This document shows positions 18,217-26,012 of a DNA stretch of 64,000 bases, piece by piece. The stretch is taken from positions 258,832 to 322,831 of the forward strand of contig NZ_JAIUZI010000004.1 in assembly GCF_020171285.1 (NCBI RefSeq), given 5' to 3'. Made by a program: the position numbers and the translations under genes. The DNA is from Seohaeicola saemankumensis. GTDB taxonomy: Bacteria > Pseudomonadota > Alphaproteobacteria > Rhodobacterales > Rhodobacteraceae. A model generated the notes under the pieces. That model made no database searches and was not told where the DNA came from. It saw nothing but the letters and a program-made list of their open reading frames with translations. The stretch's first letter is position 1. Each line of letters starts with the position of its first letter.

Positions 18217-19026
18217 ATGGCTCAGTTTGATATTTTCGATACCATCGGGACGCTGCGGCAGGCGGGGGATGCCTTTTGTGTGGCGACTGTCATGCGCACG
18301 GCGGATGCGACGTCGGCCAAGGCCGGGGCCAAGGCGGCGATCACCCGCGACGGTCGCATACTAGGGCACCTTGGTGGCGCCTGCGTGCAGCGGGCGGTGC
18401 GCGCCGCGGCGGCTGACGCGCTGCTTGCGGGGGCGCCGCAGATGATCCGTGTGAAACCCTCGGACAAGGTGGTCGCGATTGCCGACCCGGACGGGGTGCA
18501 AACATACAAAAGTGGCTGTCCGTCCGGGGGGACTGTTGATTTGCTGATCGAACCCTATGAACACCCGCCCCGTCTGGTGATTTTCGGCGAAACGCCGATT
18601 GCCCGCGCCTTGGCCAGTCACGCGGCGCTGGCCGGGTTTCGTGTCTATCTGCCGGAGGGCGGCGATGGGATCACGGCGTTTGACCCCGAGGATCTGGGCG
18701 CGCTGGAGCTGCAGTCGCGTGATTTTGTGGTTGTGGCCAGCCAGGGCAATGGCGATCGCGCCGCGCTGAAGGCGGCGGTGACCAGCCCGGCGCGACGGGT
18801 GTCGATGGTAGCCAGCCGCCGCAAGGCCGAGGTGCTGAGCGCCAAGCTGATCGACGCGGGGCTCCCCGAGGCCGACGTCCGGCGGTTGAAATCGCCGGCG
18901 GGGCTGGACCTGAAAGGCGTCGATCCGCATGAGATCGCGTTGTCGGTGCTGGCCGAGATCATCCTGTGGCGGAACACCGACGCGCCTGTGCGGGACGCCA
19001 CCGACGAAGGGCAGCAGACAGCCTGA
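18217..19026 (+). CDS. coxF: XdhC/CoxF-family CO dehydrogenase maturation protein
   Basis: A 269-residue XdhC/CoxI-family protein. The N-terminal domain has the family segment GRILGHLGGACVQRAV and the motif SGCPSGGTVDLLIEP. The C-terminal half is a Rossmann-like domain starting RLVIFGETPIARALA. XdhC proteins help deliver the sulfurated molybdenum cofactor to molybdenum hydroxylases, and CoxF is the cox-operon member. The gene starts 12 bases after coxE with a CAGGAG ribosome site. Confidence 0.9.
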   Translation: MAQFDIFDTIGTLRQAGDAFCVATVMRTADATSAKAGAKAAITRDGRILGHLGGACVQRAVRAAAADALLAGAPQMIRVKPSDKVVAIADPDGVQTYKSGCPSGGTVDLLIEPYEHPPRLVIFGETPIARALASHAALAGFRVYLPEGGDGITAFDPEDLGALELQSRDFVVVASQGNGDRAALKAAVTSPARRVSMVASRRKAEVLSAKLIDAGLPEADVRRLKSPAGLDLKGVDPHEIALSVLAEIILWRNTDAPVRDATDEGQQTA

Positions 19027-19105
19027 CCATACGCATATCCGGAACAACCAGCAGGGCGCGGCGCGCGCCCTGACCTGATTTTGTCGTCAAGGAGGAGAAC
19101 ACGAC

Positions 19106-19558
19106 ATGGAATTGAGTGAGGAAATCCGCATCAAGGCCCCCCGCGAGGTGGTTTATGCCGGGCTGAATGATCCAGAGGTGCTGAAAGCCTGCATTCCGGG
19201 CTGCGAGGAGTTGACCCAGACCTCGGAGAACGAGCTTGAAGCCAAGGTCGTGCTGAAGATCGGACCGGTCAAGGCACGGTTCGGCGGGCAGGTGACGCTG
19301 GACCGCTCGAACGCGCCGGGCGGTTTCACCCTGACGGGCGAGGGCAAGGGCGGGGCGGCCGGGTTCGCCAAGGGCGGAGCCGAAGTCACATTGATCGAGG
19401 ATGGCGACGAAACGGTCCTGAGCTACACCGCCAAGGCCGAGGTCGGCGGCAAGATTGCCCAATTGGGCAGCCGGTTGATTCAGGGAACGGCCAAGAAACT
19501 GTCGGCCAAGTTCTTTGCCAGTTTTGCCGAGGAAATGCAGGCCAGCGCGGTATTGTAA
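19106..19558 (+). CDS. coxG: CoxG family SRPBCC protein
   Basis: A 150-residue member of the CoxG (START/SRPBCC) family (MELSEEIRIKAPREVVYAGLND ... LKACIPGCEEL). CoxG has been described as recruiting CO dehydrogenase to the membrane, and mycobacterial CoxG as carrying quinone between the membrane and the enzyme. This copy ends right after the SRPBCC domain with no hydrophobic C-terminal helix, so it fits a soluble quinone carrier better than a fixed anchor; that is an inference. It is the last gene of the cox operon and is followed by a hairpin. Confidence 0.9.
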   Translation: MELSEEIRIKAPREVVYAGLNDPEVLKACIPGCEELTQTSENELEAKVVLKIGPVKARFGGQVTLDRSNAPGGFTLTGEGKGGAAGFAKGGAEVTLIEDGDETVLSYTAKAEVGGKIAQLGSRLIQGTAKKLSAKFFASFAEEMQASAVL

Positions 19559-19565
19559 CCTGAAA

Positions 19566-19588
19566 CCGGGGGTCTTGGTTGCCCCCGG
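19566..19588 (+). terminator. Hairpin at the end of the cox operon
   Basis: CCGGGGG at 19566-19572 pairs with CCCCCGG at 19582-19588 around a 9-base loop, eight bases after the coxG stop codon. No T run follows, so strength as an intrinsic terminator is uncertain, but the position separates the cox operon from the following lipid/stress operon. Confidence 0.5.
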
Positions 19589-19613
19589 CTTGATCCTCCC
19601 AACAAATATTTTG

Positions 19614-19643
19614 TGATCCGATGCCCGCGCCTCTCCGTAACCT
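19614..19643 (+). promoter_or_regulatory. RpoE-like promoter of the lipid/stress operon
   Basis: TGATCC at 19614-19619 is followed after 18 bases by TAACCT at 19638-19643, giving a predicted start of transcription just before the ribosome site (AAAGGAATGGAG). This has the same layout as the element before rpoH2 (TGATCC-N18-TAGATG). In R. sphaeroides the orthologous cluster is induced by singlet oxygen through RpoE/ChrR. The match was made by eye. Confidence 0.55.
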
Positions 19644-19664
19644 TTTCAAAGGAATGGAGAACCG

Positions 19665-20942
19665 ATGTCGTTTGATGCCCCTCACAACAGCCAGCAGCGG
19701 ATTGCCATCATTGGTGGCGGGATTTCCGGCCTCGCCGCCGCATACCGACTGTCGCCGCACAACAAGGTCGTGCTTTTTGAGGCAGACGGCCGCCTGGGCG
19801 GGCACGCCCGCACCATCAACGCCGGGTTGCGTGGTGATCAGCCGGTGGATACCGGCTTTATCGTGTTCAACTACGTGAACTATCCGCATTTGACGGCGAT
19901 GTTTCGCGATCTGGATGTGCCGGTTGCCAAGAGCGACATGACCTTTGGCGCCTCGGTCGACAACGGGCGCGTGGAATACGCGTTGTACAGCCTGAACGCA
20001 TTGGTCGCGCAGCGGCGAAATCTGGCGCGTCCGGGGTTCATGCGTATGGTGCGCGACATTCTGCGGTTCAACGCGCGGGCCGAGGAATTCGCAACGACGG
20101 ACGACGCGACCATCGGCGATCTGGTTGACGAATTGGCGTTGGGCGACTGGTTCCAGAGGTATTATTTGCTGCCGATCTGCGGCGCAATCTGGTCGACGCC
20201 AACCGAAGGCATCCGTGATTTCCCGGCCCGGACCCTGGTCAGCTTCTTCCGAAATCATTCGCTGCTGGGGCTGGAGCAGCACCAGTGGTGGACTGTCGAC
20301 GGCGGCAGCATCGAATATGTCCGGCGTCTGGCGCAGCGGCTGACGACCCTGGGTTGCGACCTGAGGGTGTCGACGCCGGTGCGCGGCATCGCGCGCGATG
20401 CGCTCGGCGTCACTGTTCACAGCGCCCGCTACGGCGCCGAGCGGTTCGATCAGGTGATCATGGCCTGTCATCCCGATCAGGCGCTGAGCATGTTGCAGCA
20501 GCCCTCGGCCGCCGAGCAGTCGGCGCTGGGGGATATCAGGTACCAGGACAATCAGGTGATTCTGCACCGCGACCCGGCGCAGATGCCGCGGCGGCGGGCA
20601 GCCTGGAGCAGCTGGGTCTACAAGGCGCAATCGGAACGGAAGGAAACCGCGATCGGCGTGACCTATTGGATGAACCGGCTACAGAACATTCCCGAACGCG
20701 ATCCGTTGTTCATTTCGCTGAACCCGGCGACCCCTGTGCGGGACGAGATGATCTATGACGTCAATACCTTTCGCCACCCGGTATTCGACCGCGCCGCACT
20801 AAAGGCACAGCGTCGGGTCGCCGACCTGCAGGGGCAGCGCAACACCTGGTACGCGGGGGCCTGGCTGCGGCACGGGTTCCATGAGGATGGCTTTGCCAGC
20901 GCGGTGCGCGTGGCGCGCCAGATGGAGCGGATTCCGGCATGA
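19665..20942 (+). CDS. FAD-dependent amine-oxidase-fold oxidoreductase (singlet-oxygen/furan fatty acid cluster)
   Basis: A 425-residue flavoprotein with the N-terminal dinucleotide motif IAIIGGGISGLAAAYRL and the second FAD motif EADGRLGGHARTI. A conserved YAGAWLRHGFHEDGF segment near the C-terminus would contact the isoalloxazine. It belongs to the family seen beside DUF1365 and a cyclopropane-fatty-acid-synthase-like gene in many proteobacteria. In R. sphaeroides genes of this cluster are needed to make methyl- and furan-fatty acids on phospholipids, so a fatty-acyl desaturation or oxidation role is plausible. The exact reaction is not shown. It overlaps the next gene by four bases. Confidence 0.82.
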   Translation: MSFDAPHNSQQRIAIIGGGISGLAAAYRLSPHNKVVLFEADGRLGGHARTINAGLRGDQPVDTGFIVFNYVNYPHLTAMFRDLDVPVAKSDMTFGASVDNGRVEYALYSLNALVAQRRNLARPGFMRMVRDILRFNARAEEFATTDDATIGDLVDELALGDWFQRYYLLPICGAIWSTPTEGIRDFPARTLVSFFRNHSLLGLEQHQWWTVDGGSIEYVRRLAQRLTTLGCDLRVSTPVRGIARDALGVTVHSARYGAERFDQVIMACHPDQALSMLQQPSAAEQSALGDIRYQDNQVILHRDPAQMPRRRAAWSSWVYKAQSERKETAIGVTYWMNRLQNIPERDPLFISLNPATPVRDEMIYDVNTFRHPVFDRAALKAQRRVADLQGQRNTWYAGAWLRHGFHEDGFASAVRVARQMERIPA

Positions 20943-21682
20943 TGCCGCCGGAACACATCAGCGGCATCACCACCCACGCGCGACGCGGTAGGGTACGCCA
21001 CGCGTTCCGTTATGGCGTGGATATGGTGTTGATCGATCCCGAAACGCGCGGCGGCCCGGCCTTGTTCTCGCGCAACCGGTTCAACCTGAGCGCGGTGCAT
21101 GACCGCAACCATGGCGGACCGCGCGGTCAGGGGCGTGGTGTGGAGTGGGCGCGCGAGATTTTTGCGCATGCCGGTTTGCAGGGTGCGCAGGTGATGCTGC
21201 TGACTCAACCCAGCTACCTCGGTCACGTGTTCAACCCGGTCAGTTTCTGGCTGGCGATGGAGGGGGGCGAGTTGCGGGCGGTGATCGCCGAGGTCAACAA
21301 CACCTTTGGCGACCGCCACAGTTATCTCTGTCACAAACCGGGGTTCGCGGCGATAGATGGCCGCGACCGTCTGAGCGCTGAGAAGATCTTTCACGTTTCG
21401 CCGTTCCAGCAGGTCGAGGGCCAGTACCATTTCAATTTCGACGTCCGCGCCGACCGGATCGCCATTCGTATCCTGCACGAAAACGGTGACGAAGGTGTCA
21501 TCGCCACGCTGGCAGGGCCCCGCCGCAGGCTGACCAACGCGGGCATTTTGTGGTCGGGTCTGCGCCGGCCGGCCTGGGCGCTGCGGGTGCTGGTCCTGAT
21601 CCATTGGCAGGCGTTGCGCCTGAAACTCAAAGGCGCGCCGTTCCGCCCGCGCCCGGTCCCGCCACAACAAGAGGTGAGCTGA
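20939..21682 (+). CDS. DUF1365 family protein
   Basis: A 247-residue protein of DUF1365, starting ISGITTHARRGRVRHAFRYGVDMVLID and containing the family segment LTQPSYLGHVFNPVSFWL and the late FHVSPFQ. No enzymatic motif with known chemistry is visible. DUF1365 genes are almost always found between an amine-oxidase-fold flavoprotein and a CFA-synthase-like methyltransferase, as here, so it is probably a partner in modifying phospholipid acyl chains. Start and stop both overlap neighbours (ATGA), implying one operon. Confidence 0.85.
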   Translation: MMPPEHISGITTHARRGRVRHAFRYGVDMVLIDPETRGGPALFSRNRFNLSAVHDRNHGGPRGQGRGVEWAREIFAHAGLQGAQVMLLTQPSYLGHVFNPVSFWLAMEGGELRAVIAEVNNTFGDRHSYLCHKPGFAAIDGRDRLSAEKIFHVSPFQQVEGQYHFNFDVRADRIAIRILHENGDEGVIATLAGPRRRLTNAGILWSGLRRPAWALRVLVLIHWQALRLKLKGAPFRPRPVPPQQEVS

Positions 21683-22839
21683 TGCAATTCGTGACCAACC
21701 GCGTGCGCCACGATTTCCTGGAAACCTGCGCCAACCTGAACGCCGGTCGTCTGCGGCTGACCACGCCCGAAGGCACGGTGCACGATTTCGGTCAGGGCGC
21801 GCCCGAGGCTGACATTCACCTGCGCGACTGGTCCGCCGTTACCTCGATTGCGGCGCGCGGGGATATTGGGCTGGGCGAAACCTATGTCGCCGGTTTGTGG
21901 GAGACCTCCTCGATCGAGAACCTCGTGACCGTCGCGCTTCAGAACCGGGCGGCGCTGGGCACATATGCCCGTCCGGGTTTCTGGAGCACGCTGAAGTTTC
22001 GTGCCATCGACCGGGTGGTCCGCGCCAATTCGATGCGCGGCGCGGCGCGCAACATCCGCGCGCATTACGACGTCGGCAATGAGTTCTACCAACTCTGGCT
22101 GGACCAGGGGATGACGTATTCCTCGGCGATGTTCGCGCCCGGTGACGACGACCTCGTCCGCGCCCAGACCCGTAAATACGATCGGGTGCTGGATCGGCTG
22201 GGTGCAGGCGAAAGCGTTCTGGAAATCGGCTGCGGCTGGGGCGGATTCGCAGAGCGCGCCGCCGATCAGGGCCGCCGGGTGACGGGCATCACCATCTCGC
22301 CGAGCCAGCTGGGCTATGCAAATGCACGGCTGGACGGCCGGGCCGAGCTGCGGTTGCAGGATTACCGCAAGACGACCGGCACATTCGACAACATCGTTTC
22401 CATCGAAATGATCGAGGCGGTTGGGGAACGTTACTGGCCGGGGTACTTTGCGACGCTGAAGAACCGGTTGGCTGGAGACGGGCGTGCGATGGTGCAGGCG
22501 ATCACCGTCGACGACGGCTACTTTGATATATACCGGACCAATTCCGACTATATCCGGCAGTACACCTTTCCCGGCGGTATGCTGCTGTCCGAAGGCACGA
22601 TCCGGAAACAGGCCGGGCTGGCTGGCTTGCAGGTGCGCGATGTCCATGGCTTTGGCCAGGATTATGCGCGGACCTGCCGGATTTGGGCCGAACGTCTGTT
22701 GGCCAAGGCGCCCAAGGTCGCAAGCCTCGGTTACGACGGGGCGTTTCTGCGCAATTGGAAGTACTACCTTGAACTGTGCGCGGCGACATTTGCGGTGGGG
22801 CAGACCAATGTCCTCCAGGTGGAGCTGGCCCATGCGTAG
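21682..22839 (+). CDS. Cyclopropane-fatty-acid-synthase family SAM methyltransferase
   Basis: A 385-residue CFA-synthase-like enzyme starting at the ATG at 21682 after GAGGTGAG. The SAM-binding motif is VLEIGCGWGGFAERA. The family segments HYDVGNEFYQLWLDQGMTYS and EMIEAVGERYWP are also clear. It should transfer a methylene or methyl group from SAM to the double bond of phospholipid acyl chains. Given the cluster, the product may be a methylated fatty acid that is a furan fatty acid precursor (UfaM-like) rather than a cyclopropane. That choice cannot be made from sequence alone. Confidence 0.9.
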   Translation: MQFVTNRVRHDFLETCANLNAGRLRLTTPEGTVHDFGQGAPEADIHLRDWSAVTSIAARGDIGLGETYVAGLWETSSIENLVTVALQNRAALGTYARPGFWSTLKFRAIDRVVRANSMRGAARNIRAHYDVGNEFYQLWLDQGMTYSSAMFAPGDDDLVRAQTRKYDRVLDRLGAGESVLEIGCGWGGFAERAADQGRRVTGITISPSQLGYANARLDGRAELRLQDYRKTTGTFDNIVSIEMIEAVGERYWPGYFATLKNRLAGDGRAMVQAITVDDGYFDIYRTNSDYIRQYTFPGGMLLSEGTIRKQAGLAGLQVRDVHGFGQDYARTCRIWAERLLAKAPKVASLGYDGAFLRNWKYYLELCAATFAVGQTNVLQVELAHA

Positions 22840-23341
22840 GTTCGTGATCGCAGCGGTCATGGCATGGCCTTTGTCGCTGTCCGCCAGCGCCGATCTGGAA
22901 CGGTCGGGTTTGCATGACCCGGTGCAACTGGGCGCGGCCACCATTCGCTGGCTGGGCGCGCCGATATACGACGCCTCGCTCTATACGACGGGCGGCGGGG
23001 CGTTTCGCTGGCAGGCGCCGATGGCGCTGCAACTGGCTTACCGGCGCGGGTTCTCGGGCGCGCAATTGCTGGAAGCCACGATGCAGGAGATCCGGCGGAT
23101 CGAAGGCGACCGTGCGGATCATGCCAAGCTCAGCCGCGATCTGGAGGCCTGTTACCGTGACGTGGGCCGGGGTGACGCGATCACGGCGGTGTCGAAGGGC
23201 GCCAATGATCTATCGCTGTGGATGAACGGCAGCCGCCTTTGCGCTTTGAACACGCCAAATATTCAGCAGCGGTTTCTGGGCATCTGGCTGTCGCCACAAA
23301 GCCGGATCGCGCGTCTGGGGCCGCGTCTGAGGGGGCAGTGA
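22832..23341 (+). CDS. Chalcone-isomerase-like periplasmic protein
   Basis: A 169-residue protein with an N-terminal signal peptide (MRRFVIAAVMAWPLSLSASA), then a chalcone-isomerase-like domain (LGAATIRWLGAPIYDASLYT ... FRWQAPMALQLAYRRGF). The bacterial members do not act on chalcones; several are thought to bind lipids. It overlaps the methyltransferase gene by eight bases and the following transporter gene by one base (TGATG), so it is firmly part of the operon. It is likely exported and acts on or carries lipids in the periplasm. Confidence 0.8.
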   Translation: MRRFVIAAVMAWPLSLSASADLERSGLHDPVQLGAATIRWLGAPIYDASLYTTGGGAFRWQAPMALQLAYRRGFSGAQLLEATMQEIRRIEGDRADHAKLSRDLEACYRDVGRGDAITAVSKGANDLSLWMNGSRLCALNTPNIQQRFLGIWLSPQSRIARLGPRLRGQ

Positions 23342-24558
23342 TGTATGCGCGGGCCGGTCTGTTTGCGTTTATGCTGGCGGCGGCGGGATTGCCCCTGTAC
23401 ATCCATTTGCCGCGGTATGCGGTGACCGAACTGGGCCTGAGCCTGTCGATGCTGGGGGCGATCCTGATCGGCATCCGGGTGATGGATTTCGCGCAGGATC
23501 CCTTGCTGGGCCGACTTGTCGACCGTTTTCCGCGGTTTCGTACCGGATTTGCCGGGCTGGCCTGCGCGGCGATGGGGCTCGGGTTCCTCGCCTTGTTTTC
23601 CGTTTCGCCGCTGCTGCGTCCCGACCTTTGGCTGGTGCTGACGCTGGTGGTCCTGTTCACCGGCTACAGCCTGGGCGCGATCCTGTTTTACAGTCAAAGC
23701 ACCGCGATTGCCCCGGACGCGCAGGCATTGATCCGGCTGGCAGGGTTTCGAGAGACGGGAACGCTGGTTGGTGTCGTGCTGGCGGCGCTGGTACCGGTGA
23801 TCCTGTTGCAGCTGGCCGGACCCGCAGCCCAGTATGCGGGGTTCGGCGTGTTGTTGGCGCTGGTCTGTGCTGGCACCTTTTGGGTGACGCGGCCCCTGTG
23901 GCGGCCCGACCCGCCCGAGGGTGCGGCGCTGAGCCTGGCCGGGCTCATGTCGTCGGGCGGGGGGCAGTTGTTGTTGCTGGCTCTGGTCAACAGCCTGCCG
24001 GTGGCGATGACGTCGACGCTGTTCCTGTTTTTTGTCGAGGATCGCTTGATGCTGCCGGGACAGGCCGGCGGTTTTCTGATCCTGTTTTTTATCGCTGCGG
24101 GGGTGTCGGTACCGCTGTGGACCCGGTTGAGCGACCGTTTCGGTGTCCGCGCCGTCTTGCTGCCGGCAATGGTGCTGGCGGTGGCCTCCTTTGTCTGGGC
24201 CGCGATGCTGGGACCGGGCGCCGCGGTACCCTTTGCGCTGGTCTGCATCGGTTCGGGCGCGGCGCTGGGCGCGGACATGGTGATATTGCCGGTGGTGTTT
24301 TCGGCCACGTTGCGGCGGGCGGGTCTGCCCGCCGGTCAGGCCTTTGGATTGTGGTTCCTTGCCGGAAAACTGGCGCTGGCCGTGGCGGCGGTGGTGCTGT
24401 TGCCCGCTCTCGAGGTTTCGGGGTTCACCCCCGGATCACTAAACGACCGCGAGGCGCTTATGTCGCTCAGCTTTGCTTATGCCGTGGTGCCTTGTGTCCT
24501 GAAACTGATCGCCATCGCGCTGGTCTTTCGCCTTCCCAGAGAGGTTCTCGCATTATGA
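23341..24558 (+). CDS. MFS transporter (GPH/MelB-like)
   Basis: A 405-residue membrane protein with about 12 hydrophobic segments. The N-terminal region has DFAQDPLLGRLVDRF, the pattern of the sugar:cation symporter-like MFS branch (D-x2-DP-x2-G-x2-SD). The substrate is unknown. Its place inside the lipid/stress operon suggests movement of a lipid or lipid-derived compound across the inner membrane. It overlaps both the preceding gene (TGATG) and the following gene (ATGA). Confidence 0.82.
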   Translation: MYARAGLFAFMLAAAGLPLYIHLPRYAVTELGLSLSMLGAILIGIRVMDFAQDPLLGRLVDRFPRFRTGFAGLACAAMGLGFLALFSVSPLLRPDLWLVLTLVVLFTGYSLGAILFYSQSTAIAPDAQALIRLAGFRETGTLVGVVLAALVPVILLQLAGPAAQYAGFGVLLALVCAGTFWVTRPLWRPDPPEGAALSLAGLMSSGGGQLLLLALVNSLPVAMTSTLFLFFVEDRLMLPGQAGGFLILFFIAAGVSVPLWTRLSDRFGVRAVLLPAMVLAVASFVWAAMLGPGAAVPFALVCIGSGAALGADMVILPVVFSATLRRAGLPAGQAFGLWFLAGKLALAVAAVVLLPALEVSGFTPGSLNDREALMSLSFAYAVVPCVLKLIAIALVFRLPREVLAL

Positions 24559-25103
24559 AACTAGCCCTTTTGCTGCTGGTCGTCCTTTTGGCCCTACTGT
24601 TGTTTCGCCCCGGTTTCGGGTTTCGAACGCAAAAACCCGGCCACTATTCCGAGACTGGGCCGGCGTTCGACATGGCGGTGCATCTGAACGGGCCGATCGT
24701 TTCCGAAGGAATGATCCACGATTTTCGCGGGCGTCTGGTGTCGCGTTTCGTGGCGCGGATGCAGGGCACCTGGAGCGGGTCGACCGGAACCCTGTCCGAA
24801 AGCTTTGCCTATGCCAACGGCGGCACGCAGGAGCGGGAATGGGCGCTGACGTTGGGTGAGAATGGCAGTTTTACGGCAACCGCCGACGATATCATCGGGC
24901 AGGCGCAGGGGCAGGTCTCGGGCGCAACGCTGTCGATGACTTATCGGATCCGTTTGCCCGAATCCGCTGGTGGCCACGTTCTGGACGTGACCGACTGGCT
25001 GTACCTCATGGAGAACGGAACCATTCTGAACCGGTCCGAGTTGCGCAAGTTCGGGCTGCGTGTGGGAGAGTTAACGGCGACCATGCGCCGCGAAGGACCA
25101 TAG
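24555..25103 (+). CDS. DUF3833 family protein
   Basis: A 182-residue protein with an N-terminal hydrophobic segment (MKLALLLLVVLLALLLF) that is either a membrane anchor or an uncleaved signal. A beta-rich, lipocalin-like DUF3833 domain follows (HDFRGRLVSRFVARMQG ... DWLYLMENGTILNRSELRKFG). The function is not known. The family is regularly encoded in this same cluster. It is translationally coupled to the transporter upstream. Confidence 0.78.
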   Translation: MKLALLLLVVLLALLLFRPGFGFRTQKPGHYSETGPAFDMAVHLNGPIVSEGMIHDFRGRLVSRFVARMQGTWSGSTGTLSESFAYANGGTQEREWALTLGENGSFTATADDIIGQAQGQVSGATLSMTYRIRLPESAGGHVLDVTDWLYLMENGTILNRSELRKFGLRVGELTATMRREGP

Positions 25104-25104
25104 C

Positions 25105-25830
25105 ATGTTCGACGGGCAAAGATGGTGGATCGTCGGCGCCAGCGAGGGGCTGGGCCGTGCCCTGGCACAGCACATGGACCGGCGCGGCGCGCGGTTGATC
25201 CTGTCGGCGCGCAGCCGCGACCGGCTGGAGGCTCTGGCCGGATCGCTGCGGCAGGCTACGGCCTTGCCGCTGGATGTCACCGACAGCGCGGATGTGGCGC
25301 GGGCCGTCAGCCGGGCAGGGCTGGTTGACGGGGTGATATACTGTGTCGGGCAATACGATCCGATGACGGCACAGGAGTGGAACGCCGAGCAGGCGGAGCG
25401 GATGTGCGAGGCCAATTTCACGGGGGCGGTGCGGGTTCTGGGCCGTGTGGTGCCGGACATGGCCCGCCGTGACAGCGGTATGGTGGTTCTTATCGGGTCG
25501 CTGGCTGGTTATTCGGGGTTGCCAGGGGCGATCGGCTATGGCGCGTCAAAGGCGGCGCTGATGCATCTGGCCGAAAACATGCAGGCCGATCTGCGCGGCA
25601 CCGGGGTTCGGGTGCGGCTGGTTAACCCCGGGTTCATCCGCACGCGCCTGACTGACAAGAACAGTTTTGACATGCCTTTCATCGTCTCGCCGGAGCGGGC
25701 GGCCGAAAAGGTCGTGCGGGCTATCGAGGGGCGCAGATTCGCGACCGCCTTTCCGACGGTGTTTTCGTGGTTGTTTCGAGGCGGACGGTTTCTGCCGCGA
25801 GGCCTGTTTCTGCGGCTGTTTCCGCGATAA
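25105..25830 (+). CDS. Short-chain dehydrogenase/reductase
   Basis: A 241-residue SDR with the nucleotide-binding motif IVGASEGLGRALA, a conserved Ser in IGSLAGYSG, and the catalytic YGASK followed by the helix AALMHLAEN. The C-terminus is hydrophobic and basic (LFRGGRFLPRGLFLRLFPR), which suggests contact with the membrane. It is the last gene of the operon and is followed by two hairpins. The substrate is unknown; a lipid-derived carbonyl is plausible from context. Confidence 0.85.
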   Translation: MFDGQRWWIVGASEGLGRALAQHMDRRGARLILSARSRDRLEALAGSLRQATALPLDVTDSADVARAVSRAGLVDGVIYCVGQYDPMTAQEWNAEQAERMCEANFTGAVRVLGRVVPDMARRDSGMVVLIGSLAGYSGLPGAIGYGASKAALMHLAENMQADLRGTGVRVRLVNPGFIRTRLTDKNSFDMPFIVSPERAAEKVVRAIEGRRFATAFPTVFSWLFRGGRFLPRGLFLRLFPR

Positions 25831-25874
25831 AGCGCCAAAATGCCGCGATTTCCGGGTAAACTCAGCCGGACAAG

Positions 25875-25911
25875 GGCGTAAACGCCAGGTTACTGCCGGG
25901 AAACCCGGCAG
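25875..25911 (+). terminator. Two tandem hairpins downstream of the SDR gene
   Basis: GGCGT-AA-ACGCC at 25875-25886 is followed by the perfect CTGCCGGG-AAA-CCCGGCAG at 25893-25911. They lie between the end of the lipid/stress operon (25830) and the hox operon and are the likely transcription end of the former, though no T run follows. Confidence 0.55.
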
Positions 25912-25934
25912 ACTTGGCAGGCAAGCGGCTCGGT

Positions 25935-25948
25935 TTGCGCCAAATCAA
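25935..25948 (+). promoter_or_regulatory. Possible FnrL/Crp-family site upstream of hoxF
   Basis: TTGCG-N4-ATCAA resembles the FNR box TTGAT-N4-ATCAA, with a perfect right half and two mismatches in the left half. It lies 65 bases before the hoxF start. Oxygen or redox control of a hydrogenase operon would make sense, but the match is imperfect. Confidence 0.35.
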
Positions 25949-26012
25949 TTCTGACTGTCACAAACCCTGATTATCGTGTTCCCATGGTGCAGCCACAAGA
26001 ACGGGGACAGCC

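Noticed and set aside
19591-19596. A first TGATCC copy before the lipid operon
   Set aside because: No TA-initial -10 lies 17 or 18 bases downstream; the second copy at 19614 fits instead.
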